Shown one piece after another: positions 52,423-63,491 of a stretch of 64,000 nucleotides of DNA (the first letter of the stretch is position 1; each line of letters begins with the position of its first letter). The translations under genes and the position numbers were made by a program. This DNA comes from Tritrichomonas musculus (taxonomy: Eukaryota > Parabasalia > Tritrichomonadida > Tritrichomonadidae): assembly GCA_039105265.1 (NCBI GenBank), contig JAPFFF010000006.1, forward strand, positions 5,580,001 through 5,644,000, read 5' to 3'. The notes under the pieces are model-generated. The model searched no databases. It was given only the letters and a program-made list of their open reading frames with translations, and was not told the origin of the DNA.

Positions 52423-54159
52423 ATGATCAATCAAGCAAAATATAAGAATCCAAAAGCTGCGAATGTAGAAATAGATAAAGACACATTTAATCTAACCATT
52501 GAAGAGCAAGAAGATGAAAATTTATTTTTTGATAATAGTAATGTTAACCAAGATTTTCAGGTTTTTATTGAAAATTGCAAAAATATCGATACAGAAATAG
52601 ATATATTATTAGTACATCAATTTTTAACACTACTCTCACAAAATTCATCTTTACCTTTTGGCCTAATTATTAATACAAATTTTATTCATTCGATTACATC
52701 TAAGTTATATAAATCTCAAAGTCCAGACGATACAATTGTATTATTAAAAGCATTGAAAATACTAATGTCAAACATTAATTATCCGAAAGAATATTTAATC
52801 AAATTTATCGCTCCATTATTAACTTCAATAATCAATTTTTTTATCAAATCTATCGCTCCGTTTTTAAATTCAATAATAACTGTATCAGATAAAAAAATTG
52901 TTGAAATATCGCTTGATTGTCTTCTATTTATATCTAATAATAATATAATGAATTTGTTTTTCATACGAAGTTATAAGCAAGAAGGTCAAATTCAAGCAGA
53001 TGAATATATTCAAAATCTTTGGAATATTTTATTATATTTTTTACCAGATTATTCTAGCAAGGATTCAATCAACATTTGCCAGATGATAATACAAATTTTG
53101 GGTACATTTTGTTCTAATATCGAGCAAGAAATTATAAAAATAGTTTTTAACAAATTAAAATCATTAATTGTTGATTCATACTATTATTCTTTTCTTGCAT
53201 TAGGAAATATTGAAAAGTTTTCTAATTATTCTCCTTTAAATTTGAAAACAATGGCTCACTGTCATGGTATTTTATCGATTCAAAACTTTCTTCTTATTGT
53301 TCACTCTGAATATGAAGACAAAAAAGTAGAATTAGCTGATTTAATTAGAGAGCTAAAAAAAGTTAATTCTGAACGATCAGAAATAATTCAAAAAATTGAA
53401 TTGTTTGAAAAAGGAAAATTTTCAACATCAAATTTTTTAAATTTTTTGACAAATGAAATTCAAAATAATTTTTATTTAGCATCTTTTCAGCAAATTAATC
53501 AAAGAATGAATGAAATCACAACAGCTGAATCGATATCAATGAATATTTTATTCAATTTTGTTATTAATTCAAATTTCAATGATCTCGATTCACCTTTATT
53601 ATTGAAATTAATCAAAAAATTCGACTACCAGCGTAACATTGACCTTGCTATTAATACATTAAAGTTTATGAAAGAAGTTATTAAATGTTTCAATCCTTTT
53701 CAATCGTTGTTTCTCGATGATACGTCACTTTTTCAATTGCTTATCAATTTTTCAATTTTTTCCACTTTTTCAATACGTATCGAAGCTGGCTATTTAATCA
53801 CTCAATTGATTAGAATTGCCAATAGATCGTACCTTTCAAAATTAATTGAATTCAAAATAATCGGCTCTGCTATTCAATTAATTGGTGAGATTCAAAATGT
53901 GGATTTGTTCAGCGAATTGTGCGAGTCACTCTGCAAGCTGATTGACATGAATTTTGGAAAATTGGTCCTTCAGGACCTTTTGGGAGTGATTGACAGCATC
54001 AAAGAAATGGGGATGAGTAACGAAAGTGAAGAGGCAACAGTCGCTGCAAACATACTGATAAAGAAAATTGAAAAATTAGAAAATATGAATGCTGAACAAA
54101 ATATGAATGCTGAACAAAATATGAATGCTGAACAAAATATGAATGCTGAACAAATATGA
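52423..54159 (+). CDS. Armadillo/HEAT-like helical repeat protein
   Basis: 578 residues from the ATG at 52423. The frame also has an ATG at 52381, but that lies only 8 bases from the start codon of the divergent gene, inside its leader, so the downstream ATG (preceded by ATTCA) is preferred. Almost all is paired helices (LLVHQFLTLLSQNSSLPFGL, TIVLLKALKILMSNINYPK, SIRIEAGYLITQLIRIANRS, VDLFSELCESLCKLIDMNFG), like armadillo repeats of the importin-alpha type. No clear IBB or NLS-groove motif (WxxxN) was found. The end is a four-fold MNAEQN repeat produced by the minisatellite that continues beyond the stop. Probably a protein-binding scaffold. Confidence 0.7.
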   Translation: MINQAKYKNPKAANVEIDKDTFNLTIEEQEDENLFFDNSNVNQDFQVFIENCKNIDTEIDILLVHQFLTLLSQNSSLPFGLIINTNFIHSITSKLYKSQSPDDTIVLLKALKILMSNINYPKEYLIKFIAPLLTSIINFFIKSIAPFLNSIITVSDKKIVEISLDCLLFISNNNIMNLFFIRSYKQEGQIQADEYIQNLWNILLYFLPDYSSKDSINICQMIIQILGTFCSNIEQEIIKIVFNKLKSLIVDSYYYSFLALGNIEKFSNYSPLNLKTMAHCHGILSIQNFLLIVHSEYEDKKVELADLIRELKKVNSERSEIIQKIELFEKGKFSTSNFLNFLTNEIQNNFYLASFQQINQRMNEITTAESISMNILFNFVINSNFNDLDSPLLLKLIKKFDYQRNIDLAINTLKFMKEVIKCFNPFQSLFLDDTSLFQLLINFSIFSTFSIRIEAGYLITQLIRIANRSYLSKLIEFKIIGSAIQLIGEIQNVDLFSELCESLCKLIDMNFGKLVLQDLLGVIDSIKEMGMSNESEEATVAANILIKKIEKLENMNAEQNMNAEQNMNAEQNMNAEQI

Positions 54160-54515
54160 ATGATGAACAAATATGAATGCTGAACAAAATATGAATGCTG
54201 AACAAAATATGAATACTGAACAAATATGAATGATGAACAAATATGAATGCTGAACAAAATATGAATGCTGAACAAAATATGAATGCTGAACAAAATATGA
54301 ATGCTGAACAAATATGAATGCTGAACAAATATGAATACTGAACAAATATGAATGATGAACAAATATGAATGATGAACAAATATGAATGCTGAACAAAATA
54401 TGAATGCTGAACAAATATGAATGATGAACAAATATGAATGATGAAGAAAATATGAATGATGAACAAATATGAATGCTGAACAAAATATGAATGCTGAAGA
54501 AAATATGAATGCTGT
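54085..54515 (+). repeat. 17/18-bp minisatellite at the 3' end of the armadillo-like gene
   Basis: About 25 units of AATATGAATGCTGAACAA (18 bp) or the same lacking one A (17 bp), with GAT/GCT and ACT variants. Four 18-bp units are in frame in the gene; the first 17-bp unit brings in the TGA at 54157-54159. The ORFs of 229, 155 and 135 residues on the minus strand are by-products. Confidence 0.95.
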
Positions 54516-54529
54516 TTTTAATGAATAAA

Positions 54530-55782
54530 GAATAAAATATACTTTATTTTCGGTTTTTAAATATATTTTATATTGAACAGCAAGCAGCAATTGGATTTTT
54601 TTGTTGAAATATAGAAACTTTAAATAATTTTTAATTGAGTTTGTGACTTCTGATTTCAAATTTCAATCTCAAAATATTTGCCAGTTGGTATTATAATAAA
54701 GTAAAAATAGAAAGGTCCAATTTTTCATGTTGTGGAGTATCTATGAATTTGATAAAACCAATGGTTTCAACTCTTTTAAAAATATTTGAATGACCATTTC
54801 ATTTATGTATAATCATCGTGTTTTAAAAGTTTGTTGTTATTAATATGTGTATTTGCTTCATATTAATCATTTGAAATCATCCATATATTAGTATTTAATT
54901 GTAAACTAGAATTAATTAGTCGGGAGTACGATAGATACTTTTTCAGAATATAAACTATTTAAAAAGGGCTTATCGTACTCCCGACTTATTAATTCTAGTT
55001 TATAAAGAGCTTTGGCATCTTTTTATTATGACAATTTGATTCACTTTTAATTATGTCAGAATTAAATGTTAACATTTTGCTATTTGGAGAAAATTGTTTT
55101 TTAGTTTTGATAGAATATATATAAATTTTTATATATATTGCCTGATTCATTGCATCAAAATGTAAAAATGAAAGAGTTACTTTTGAAGTTGAAGGTAAAA
55201 AAAAAAAAACTCAGCATCAATGTTATTGATCAATCTATTTAAATCAAATACATTTATGCAAATGTTAATTTCTAGATAATAGTCTTCATCTTCAATTTCA
55301 TTTCCATTAACAAATCCCATGGAATGTTAAACTAATATTTGTATCTATAAATTGCATAATTAAATTCTTTTTCATTACTAATATTCATTATATTGGAGAA
55401 ATACCAAAAATATGACAACAATATTTGGAATCAACAAAATACATAGTGAATAGCAGTAAATTTGAACATTGTTTTACATTTATTTTGTTTCTGAAAATAA
55501 GCCGCTCAAGATTGATGTAATGTTTCAAGATCATTTATTATAAAGAAAGAAAAAATTGAATGATGTAAAAAAAAAAAAAAAAGAATTTGTAATGAATAAA
55601 CTTTTTTTCAGTGTTGCTGAAAGTTTTTGTTTATATAAAAAGAACCAATGAACGAGTGTTTATTTAATCTTTTGAATTTATTATGAACATTGAGCCTCTC
55701 TGCATCAGTTTTGACATTAACAAAACAATTTTCTTTTTCAAAAATAAACAAAAAAAGTTAAATAATCAAATGAACGATTTTA
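54530..55782. other. Intergenic, no gene recognised
   Basis: AT-rich. Apart from the hairpin at 54902-55002 I see no coding or RNA signal. The 63-codon frame 55683-55874 overlaps the end of the lactococcin-like gene on the other strand and has no motif. Confidence 0.5.
54902..55002. repeat. Foldback MITE-like hairpin (101 bp)
   Basis: The arms TAAACTAGAATTAATTAGTC (continuing GGGAGTACGATA) and their complement are 32 bp long with few mismatches, separated by a 37-bp loop. The core AGTCGGGAGTACGATA is relatively GC-rich. Confidence 0.75.
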
Positions 55783-56115
55783 TTAAACGTCGCTGTTATA
55801 AAAGACTTTGTTTCCAGTTGGACTTTTATTTTGATGGCTTATTGCCCAACGGCCTGCTTCAGCAACTTCGGTGATTTTCCCAGTTAAGCCAATAGTTGTT
55901 GCTGAATGCTTTTTGGTTGGATGATAATATGCAGAAAGCACTTGTCCATCGACATCTCCCCAGCTGCCGCCTAATGCGTGTATCCAGTAATCATTTCCGT
56001 GAGGCCTTTCTATTGACGGGCAAGCATCGCCGCCGGCTCCTGCGAGAAGTCCAATGCCAAAGAAATCTATTAAACTTGGGCTTTCAGGAAGTTGGTTCAA
56101 ATCTATACTTGACAT
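55783..56115 (-). CDS. Lactococcin-972-family (bacteriocin-like) protein
   Basis: 110 residues with an ATG start. The C-terminal 65 residues carry the family signature in order: GGSWG, AYYHPTKKHSATTIG, AGRWA and GNKVFYN. In bacteria such proteins are secreted and interfere with septum and cell-wall synthesis of competitors; that is family knowledge, not shown for this gene. Here there is no recognisable Sec signal peptide; the N-terminal 45 residues (LPESPSLIDFFGIGLLAGAG) are of another type. The gene has no partner immunity or transport genes beside it. The DNA is less AT-rich than the flanks, which supports acquisition from bacteria. It is open and unbroken. Confidence 0.75.
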   Translation of the reverse strand: MSSIDLNQLPESPSLIDFFGIGLLAGAGGDACPSIERPHGNDYWIHALGGSWGDVDGQVLSAYYHPTKKHSATTIGLTGKITEVAEAGRWAISHQNKSPTGNKVFYNSDV

Positions 56116-56592
56116 TATAAAAAATGAAGTCCTATATACGTTTCACCGGCCAAATTTAAATGCTAACGGTTGAACAAAATAGAAGCTTTTTCTATAGTTT
56201 TTATTACTTCATGAATTAGAGGAAAAAAAGTGAACTTTTTTTTTTTTTTTTGAATTTATTTACAAAGTAGAAGATAAGAAGTGGTTGTCTTTCAGGATGA
56301 GTTGGTATCACTTAACTTTTGTTTTCAAAATTATAATAACTTTCACAATTTTTTTCTGAGAAAAAAAAAAAAAAAAAATTACAAGATTTTTAGAATAATA
56401 ATTTTGTCATACCCGTATTCATATTCTAAAGTTCTCGTTTTTTATGAAAAAAATAAATTTTACATTGTAAATATTTTATGTATAAATTCAAAATATATTT
56501 TGACAACATAGAAAAAAAATCAATTTTTTTTATCAAAAGCATATAAATATAAATCATAAATCCTAAATGTTTTATTCAAATATCATATAGTA

Positions 56593-58207
56593 GAGTCGGT
56601 TTGGGACGAGAACGTCGATTTGGAAAGGAGAACTCTTAACTTTTTAAAAATAAAATTTTATAAATTGAATTAAAAATAATCGTTTTCATTTTTATTATCG
56701 CTTATTTCTTCATGAATAAACATTTTTAGATCATTATACTTTATAAATATTATTTATATTTTATATTATATTCATATAAATAGTCAATTCAAAATATCTC
56801 ACAATATGTAAATTATATCTGATGTTGAAAAATACAAATTCATAAAAAAAATAATAATAATAAACTTCATTTCATGATGTATAATGATATATTTTAATTA
56901 TAATTAATTCATTACTACTCAAAGCAACTTTATTCGTGCTTTTATAATGATTTCAAAACCATCGATTTCTTGAAGAATATCAAATACTTAACCTATATTT
57001 TGTTTTGTCATATAAAACACAAAATGTAAGAAATAATACTGCATTTAGATTATTATTTTTTTGTTTGGCTGTGTTTTTTCGATCATTTTATATTTTTGGC
57101 GGGATTTTAAAAAAGTGGTGTTAAAATCAAGAATAATAAGATTATATGGAAATTATATTTAAATATTGATATATTGTCAAATAATGATGATGAATCAAAA
57201 TTGGTTTGATCTCTTTGGCATTCGTTTTTATGAAAAAGAGCTTTTCTAAAAAAAGTGATATTTCAAATTTTTCAGCGCCAATCTTTGAATGAATATGAAA
57301 CAAAATCGTTATAACAATGAGCAACTATTATGTAGCATAAATGAAGACTTTTGTCATTCGATATCAGTTCTTGAAAACATTTTTCAAATCATTGAACATT
57401 GGTATAAAATATGCAATAGATATCAGTTAAATGTATGAACCATAAGATATTACAAAAAACTAATAATTTTATTTTATTTATTTAACTTTCATCATGTTTT
57501 GTTAAAGAAAAAAATTGATTTTTCCAATATTTTCAACTTATTAAAACATAAAAAGACTTTTAAAAATCTCATTTTTTAATGAATCAAAAAATAAACTATA
57601 GTTGTAATAATAATAGATAACTCTAAATGTGATATTCGCTTTCTGATTAACAAATATTAACAGAAAGAGAAGAACAACGTTAATACTTTTATACCAATTT
57701 ATAACCCAAAATTTGATATAATTTTATACAATTATGTTTTGCTCAAATACAATGGTTATTATTATTATTATTTTATTTTGAATGAGTATAATATTATTTT
57801 CCTTTTTAAAAAAGATTTTATTCATTTATTACAAAGAAAATTCTACTATTTTAAGACCAAAAAAAATTTATATAAATAAATCAAATATTTGCAAATATCT
57901 TCAACCAAATTCAATTTTAAATGATTTATTGTAAAATATGATTCGAATTCTTTCCAAATATGCTGATGTCATGAACATATAATTTATTTTCAATATCAGG
58001 TATAAATAACTTTTTTTGAGATATTTTGAATTAACTATTTATATGAATATAATATAAAATTTAAATGATATTTATAAAGTATAATGATCTAAAAATGTTT
58101 ATTCATGAAGAAATAAGCGAAAATAAATATGAAAACGATTATTTTTAATTCAATTTATAAAATTTTATTTTTAAAAAAGTTAAGTGTTCTCCTTTCCAAA
58201 CCGACTC
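56593..58207. mobile_element. Tc1/mariner-like element (1.6 kb) with about 220-bp TIRs, TA flanks
   Basis: The ends GAGTCGGTTTGG...AAAGGAGAAC are inverted at 58207, with TA at 56591-56592 and 58208-58209. The repeats continue inward to about 56830 and 57985. The left copy has 19 extra bases (GACGAGAACGTCGATTTGG), partly a local duplication of the TIR. The interior has no transposase; the 60-codon ORF at 57142 is unsupported. Confidence 0.8.
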
Positions 58208-58693
58208 TACTATTGTTTATGTACAAATTAATTATGTATAGAATCAATCAAAATAAATGAATTAAATTTTCTAATAGGAAAAGACTTTAAATGACAATTT
58301 TACAATTTTATACAGATTTCATATGATTCTAATACGTTTTTACCATGAAATGGTGTGATTTGTGGAGAATATAATTAAACAATAAACTTTCTGATTGGCA
58401 ATGATCATTGGCATATTTCGAACAATCTCAAATTTTTAATAAAAAAGAGCAGTATATATATAATGAGTTTTGTCTTCATTTTGATTGAGGTCTTTTGGAT
58501 ATAAAGTTATGTTTTATTTTTTTTCTCCTGGGGGTTAAAAATCGGATTGTTTTTGTGATCGTTAATTATATCTGAAAAAAAAAAGCACAAAAAAAGAAAA
58601 GAAAATGAAATTATATTTATATCAATAAGATTAAAATGTATATTGTACTAATGAATTCTTTAAAAATAATAAAATGAATGAGCTATTGAAAAA

Positions 58694-59172
58694 TAGACTT
58701 GTTATTCTCCGATTCTCGAGATCGATAATTGATTGACTTTTTGATATCGATACATAAATATATACAGATTCTCAAGATCGATTTCAGAGATCGAGAATTT
58801 TTTTTCTCAGCTTTTAATATCAGAATTTTCAATTAAACTTTTTGATAAATATATGATCGTTTTTTAATCTCAAATATTTCATAAAAAAAGAATGTATTTT
58901 TTGATTTTAATCTTAAAATAAACATCAATACATTATATTATATATTTTTAAATATTATAAAATCACAAATACCAATTATAAAAAAAGATAAATCAGTTTG
59001 AGATCTCGAGATCTCGGTAATTGATATCAAGTTTACAATTATTTTCATATCACATTTCATATCTGATATCTTGATAATCGATAATCTCGATATCAGATTT
59101 TTAAACTGATAATCGAGTATCAGATACAAAAAAGTGACGTTTTTGATATCGATTCTCAAAATAACAAGTCTA
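58694..59172. mobile_element. hAT-like MITE (479 bp), 8-bp TSD TTGAAAAA
   Basis: TIRs TAGACTTGTTATT (13 bp perfect), with direct repeats TTGAAAAA at 58686-58693 and 59173-59180. The interior is full of short palindromes of GATATC, GAGATCTC and ATCGAT. The TIR start is shared with the element at 2060-2750. Confidence 0.88.
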
Positions 59173-59180
59173 TTGAAAAA

Positions 59181-60402
59181 AACTATAAGTATTTTGGTGT
59201 TGAATAAGTAGATAAAATCATTGTTCTATTTTTTTATTATTCTACATAATTTAATTAAAAATTATTTAAATAAAATCATTTCGATTTGCGCATGGGTTGA
59301 AAAATAAATGTCATTGCCTCAAATTATTTTTGGTGGAAATTTTGAGATTAAGCCAGTAAATGATATAAAAACACAAACCAAAAACTTAAGGTTTGTCGGA
59401 GCCCAATTCTTGATTTAGTTCTTTAAAAAAATGAAGAAAAATTTAAATTTTTCATTAAAACATGGAATGTAATATTGGATCTTTAAATAGCGAGGTTAGA
59501 GAAAATCAATAGCAGTTTGCTAAAGAAATTTTTTTTGAAAAGTTATATTCGAGGAGTTACGAATGTTTGAAAAATGAACTTTTTAAGTGGAATATTCGCA
59601 TAATTCTCACAAATCCCCACAATTTTTGAAGTAGGTATTATTATATTTGAGAAAAATCATGGTTAAATTAAATTCATTCAAATTAAATAGGTCATTTTTC
59701 GAAATAAAAGGTTAAATAAAAAAACATTATTTTCTTAAAATTTATTTGTTTTTAAGATATTTTATCTTATGAATTATTTTCTTTATTAAGTATATAATAA
59801 ATAAAATTATTTATTATTATTAAATATTTAATATTTATCTTTTTATGAAGCTTTTAAAAACACTTTAACCTCCATCAAGTCATATAACTTGAATACCTCT
59901 GAATGTGGTTTTTACTTTTGAGCATAAATATCGGTTTTTGAAATCACTTTTCATAGATTGTATCAAATTTTCTGATTATTCAAATAGATTTTTCAAAGTT
60001 ATAAATAAAGCATTGATTTCTTGTTTTAAATACTTGTCTTAGTTAATATTTTTTATTTATTAAAAAAGATATTAATTTTTGTATGTTTAAAAATATTTAA
60101 TTCACCAAATAGTTTAGTGATTTTTAATGAATTTAATAAATAAAATTGAAAGAAATTTTTATATTTTCATTTACATTCACAAAATGATGCTCACAAAAAG
60201 CTTAATATTTATCTTTGATTTATCTTTGCAAGTTATTTAATAATAAGTTTAATAATTATTTTTATTATTTATTATTTATATTTAAAACTTTAATATAAAA
60301 ATTAATTTTATTTAATTCTTTAAAATATTAATATATTAATGTTTTTCATTTAAGAATATTTTTTTCAATCCATAATTTTTAAAAACTAAAAGCTCGATAA
60401 CC
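59181..60402. other. Intergenic, no gene recognised
   Basis: Very AT-rich, stops in all frames, no repeat pair noticed. The last 50 bases before 60403 may hold the promoter of the next gene, but no TCAYW initiator is close to its ATG. Confidence 0.5.
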
Positions 60403-60936
60403 ATGATCAAAAGCCCAGTACTACCAATAAAAAGCAAAGAATTTGGTGGCACTTCATTAAAAGTTTCTAAAATACTAGACGCAAAAAAAAGAAAATCAAT
60501 GGTTTATCAGACTTCTCCTATTCAGGCAAAAAATCATGTCGATCATGAAATTGTTCGGCCAGTATTTAAGCAACAATCGTTAATTTTCAAAGCTCAAAAA
60601 GAAACAAACGTAAGACCAACAATTAGCAACTCATATTCTGAACCTAATATCAAATCTAGCGTAAGAACGCCTCTCAGATTTCAAAGGAGTTTGGGTTCTT
60701 TAGATCATGACACTCAAAAAGAAAGCCATTTTTCGAAAAAGAAAAGAAGATCATGTTCGATTGATGTGTCTTGGTTACCAAATGAAGCCTCAAATGATAA
60801 TTTAATTAGAAATAACAGTGTTGATCATAATTATACTAATGATAAAAACAATTTAAATGAATCATATGAATTTGAAGAGTTTAAATCAGAGAATGAGCAA
60901 ATGTCGCCATTGTGTATATATAATGTAAATGAATAA
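60403..60936 (+). CDS. Disordered basic hypothetical protein
   Basis: 177 residues, rich in Ser, Lys and Asn, without a folded domain. It has KKRKS-type and KKKRRS basic clusters that could be nuclear signals, several SP/TP sites (KSPVLP, TSPIQ, RTPLRF, MSPLC), and an acidic end (SYEFEEFKSENEQ). Codon use is like the other host genes. No family recognised. It may be a phosphorylated nuclear or cytoskeletal protein, but this is a guess from composition. Isolated, with 1.2 kb of gene-free DNA upstream. Confidence 0.65.
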   Translation: MIKSPVLPIKSKEFGGTSLKVSKILDAKKRKSMVYQTSPIQAKNHVDHEIVRPVFKQQSLIFKAQKETNVRPTISNSYSEPNIKSSVRTPLRFQRSLGSLDHDTQKESHFSKKKRRSCSIDVSWLPNEASNDNLIRNNSVDHNYTNDKNNLNESYEFEEFKSENEQMSPLCIYNVNE

Positions 60937-61297
60937 TCAAAAAAGCTAAAGATAAAATACGATTATCTCATTTATTAAAGGATAGTATTTAGAATGCTTT
61001 TTGGTTTTGAATGTTTTTCAAAAAGTTTCTTTTTACAATAGTAATTGCCCTCAACAGTTATAGTTAAATTGAGGTCAAATTATTATAATGAGATTATTCA
61101 TTGATGTTAAAAATGGAATTGAAAAATTCTTGATATTCTTAATACAAATATTTAGCATTACTGTATAATAAAAATGTAGCCAGAGATAGGAAGATTGTTT
61201 AGAATAGGGATCGTTCATAATCTATTTTTTGGCGGGAAAATATATCAAATATGTGTTATTTAAAAAAACATTTGAATAAAATATTGAACTTTTTCGA

Positions 61298-61368
61298 ATT
61301 TTCATATCTCAGTTGATAGTCTTTTATGATTATAACACAAAGGTCTAAGGTTCAAGTTCCTATATGTC
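61298..61368 (+). pseudogene. tRNA-Ile(TAT)-like relic
   Basis: It keeps the internal promoter boxes: A-box-like TATCTCAGTTGATAG and B-box-like GGTTCAAGTTCC. The anticodon arm TTATG-ATTATAA-CACAA would read TAT (Ile), with one A-C mismatch. The D stem, T stem and acceptor do not pair properly. A long T run (from about 61369) follows. It could be a dead tRNA or a tRNA-derived element. It lies 30 bp before the tannase start codon. Confidence 0.5.
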
Positions 61369-61397
61369 TTTTTTTTTTTTTTTAATAATAAATTATT

Positions 61398-62789
61398 ATG
61401 ATATTTGATAAGAATAAATATCAAAAAGAACAAATAACAATAAATGGTGAAACCATTAGAATTCGGTCATTTCGAGATCTTTTATATGTTAAAACCCCTA
61501 ATCACGAAGAATTACAAAAAATAAATATTTTCGCGCCAGAACCTTTTTATGAAGGAAAAAGCATCAATGGGTATAACATTAATACCGCTCCTGTGTTAAT
61601 TCCTAACTCAGTTGGTGGTTTTTTAACTGCATTTTCAGAAGATCCATCATTAGATTCTTCACAACCACCTGTTCCTAACATAATTTTTCTTGCACTTCAG
61701 CATGGCTATGTTGTTGTTTCACCTTCACTTCGAGGACGTACAGAAAAAGATAAAAGTGGCAAATTTATTGGAAAAGCGCCATCAAGTATCAATGACTTAA
61801 AATCTGTCATTCGTTATCTTCACTTTTTTGCATCCGAACTCCCTGGTGATGAAGATAAAATCATCAGCAATGGAGCAAGTGCTGGTGGCTGTTTGTCAGC
61901 ACTTCTTGGATCAACAGGAAATCATCCTGATTACGATTCAAATGAATCATTTTCTGCATCTGATGACGTGTTTGCATCTTCTGTTTACTGTCCTATAATG
62001 AACTTTGAGCATGCTGATAGTTGTTATGAATGGTTATTTAAAAATGTGTCTGACTATTGTGGTGATGTTGCTAAAATTGATGAAAACGGAAAATTAAGCT
62101 TTCAGCATGTTGAAGGAAAATTGAATGAAGATCTTATTGAATTGTCTGAAAAAGTTGCATCGTTATTTCCTGAATATATTAATTCACTTGATTTGCACGA
62201 TGATGAAGGTAATAAACTCTGTCTGGATGAAGATGGTAATAATGGTAGCTTCATAAATTTTTTGGAAAAGATTTTGATTTCTTCCGCTCAAAAAGCAATA
62301 GAGAAAGGTATTGATGTTTCTAATAAAAAATGGATTAAATTAATAAATAATAAAAAGGTGGTTTCAGTTGATATGGTGGAATATGTAAAAGAGTTAAAAC
62401 GAATAAAACCGCCACTTGTTTTTGATGATTTAAATAATAATGGGTCGATTAATGATTTATTTGGCAATGAAAAAACAAAAGCGATGCATTTTACAGATTT
62501 CAGCCAGGCTAAAAGTTCGATTGATAGTTGTATTGCTGATGATAAAGTGATTAAGCTCATGAATCCAATGAGATATATTGATGATGATAAAGCAAAAAAA
62601 GCAAAATATTGGAGAATTCGTCAAGGTACAAATGATAACCATATTCCTTTTGTTATTTCTGCTTTATTGGCTATTAAATTGAAAAATAACGGAGCTGATG
62701 TCGATTTCCAAATGACATGGGAAACAGATCATTATGGTAATTATGATATTGATGAATTATTTTCATGGATTGACCATATCTGCAAATAA
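61398..62789 (+). CDS. Bacterial-type tannase / alpha-beta hydrolase esterase
   Basis: 463 residues, the usual size of bacterial subtype B tannases, which cleave the galloyl ester of tannins; related enzymes act on other phenolic esters. The nucleophile is S161 in NGASAGGCLSALLG. The probable acid is D413 in RQGTNDNH, and the base is H445 in TWETDHYGNYD, 32 residues later. The family's SVYCPIMNFEHADSCYEW block follows the nucleophile. The insertion domain (about 200-370) has DLHDDEGNKLCLDEDGNNGS. No signal peptide, so intracellular if translated as seen. The frame is intact, codons are AT-rich like host genes, and the stop is TAATAAAT. Probably an old lateral transfer from gut bacteria, now adapted to host base composition. 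Confidence 0.88.
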   Translation: MIFDKNKYQKEQITINGETIRIRSFRDLLYVKTPNHEELQKINIFAPEPFYEGKSINGYNINTAPVLIPNSVGGFLTAFSEDPSLDSSQPPVPNIIFLALQHGYVVVSPSLRGRTEKDKSGKFIGKAPSSINDLKSVIRYLHFFASELPGDEDKIISNGASAGGCLSALLGSTGNHPDYDSNESFSASDDVFASSVYCPIMNFEHADSCYEWLFKNVSDYCGDVAKIDENGKLSFQHVEGKLNEDLIELSEKVASLFPEYINSLDLHDDEGNKLCLDEDGNNGSFINFLEKILISSAQKAIEKGIDVSNKKWIKLINNKKVVSVDMVEYVKELKRIKPPLVFDDLNNNGSINDLFGNEKTKAMHFTDFSQAKSSIDSCIADDKVIKLMNPMRYIDDDKAKKAKYWRIRQGTNDNHIPFVISALLAIKLKNNGADVDFQMTWETDHYGNYDIDELFSWIDHICK

Positions 62790-62864
62790 TAAATAATTAG
62801 TTTAATATTTAATCTTTTTATTAATTTTTGTTATTTTTTATTTTTAATATCCAGAATATTTGAT

Positions 62865-63335
62865 AGTGCATTCAAAATCATATCTTTCAATGAAATTCAA
62901 AATCTTTTTTTTTTTCAATACTATTCAAATTTATATCTTTCAATGATATTCAAGATCATATCTTTCAATATCATTCAAAATCATATCTTTCAATTTCATT
63001 CAAAAGCATATTTTTCAATCAAATTTAAAATCACATCTTTCAATGAAATTCAAAATCATATTTTTCAATACTATTCAAAATCATATTTTTCAATTGGATT
63101 CAAAATCATATTTTTGAATGGAATTTTAATATAAATATATATTTATAAAACAGCATTATATTTGGCAGTTGAAAAAGAAAATATTGAAATAGTGAAACTT
63201 TTATTAACAAATGACAAACTTGATATCAATCTTCTTAATATTTTTTTTTATTTTTATTTTTCATAAAATCATATTTTTCAATCAAATTCAAAATCATATC
63301 TCTGAATACTATTCAAAATCATATCTTTGAATGAT
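62865..63335. repeat. 25-bp tandem repeat arrays (second ankyrin locus)
   Basis: The same ATTCAAAATCATATCTTTCA unit as at 1-720. About ten units run at 62870-63125, with further units near 63262-63335, again separated by an ankyrin segment. Confidence 0.85.
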
Positions 63336-63430
63336 ATTTTAATATAATATTTATAAAACAGCATTATTTTTGACAGTTGAAAAAGAAAATATAGAAATTG
63401 TTAAGCTTTTGTTAGCTAATGAAATGATAT
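63140..63430 (+). pseudogene. Ankyrin segments upstream of the intact ORF
   Basis: Two segments, KTALYLAVEKENIEIVKLLL (63150-63235) and TALFLTVEKENIEIVKLLLA (about 63358-63420), lie in frames not joined to each other or to the ORF at 63492 because of the repeat array between them. Confidence 0.65.
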
Positions 63431-63491
63431 TAATGAACTATGTAAATCAGAAAAACATGAAATAAATAAAAAGAAGAAAGAAATAATTGAA

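Noticed and set aside
53970-54659. Minus-strand ORFs rich in HSYLFIIHICSAF
   Set aside because: Reverse translation of the 17/18-bp minisatellite.
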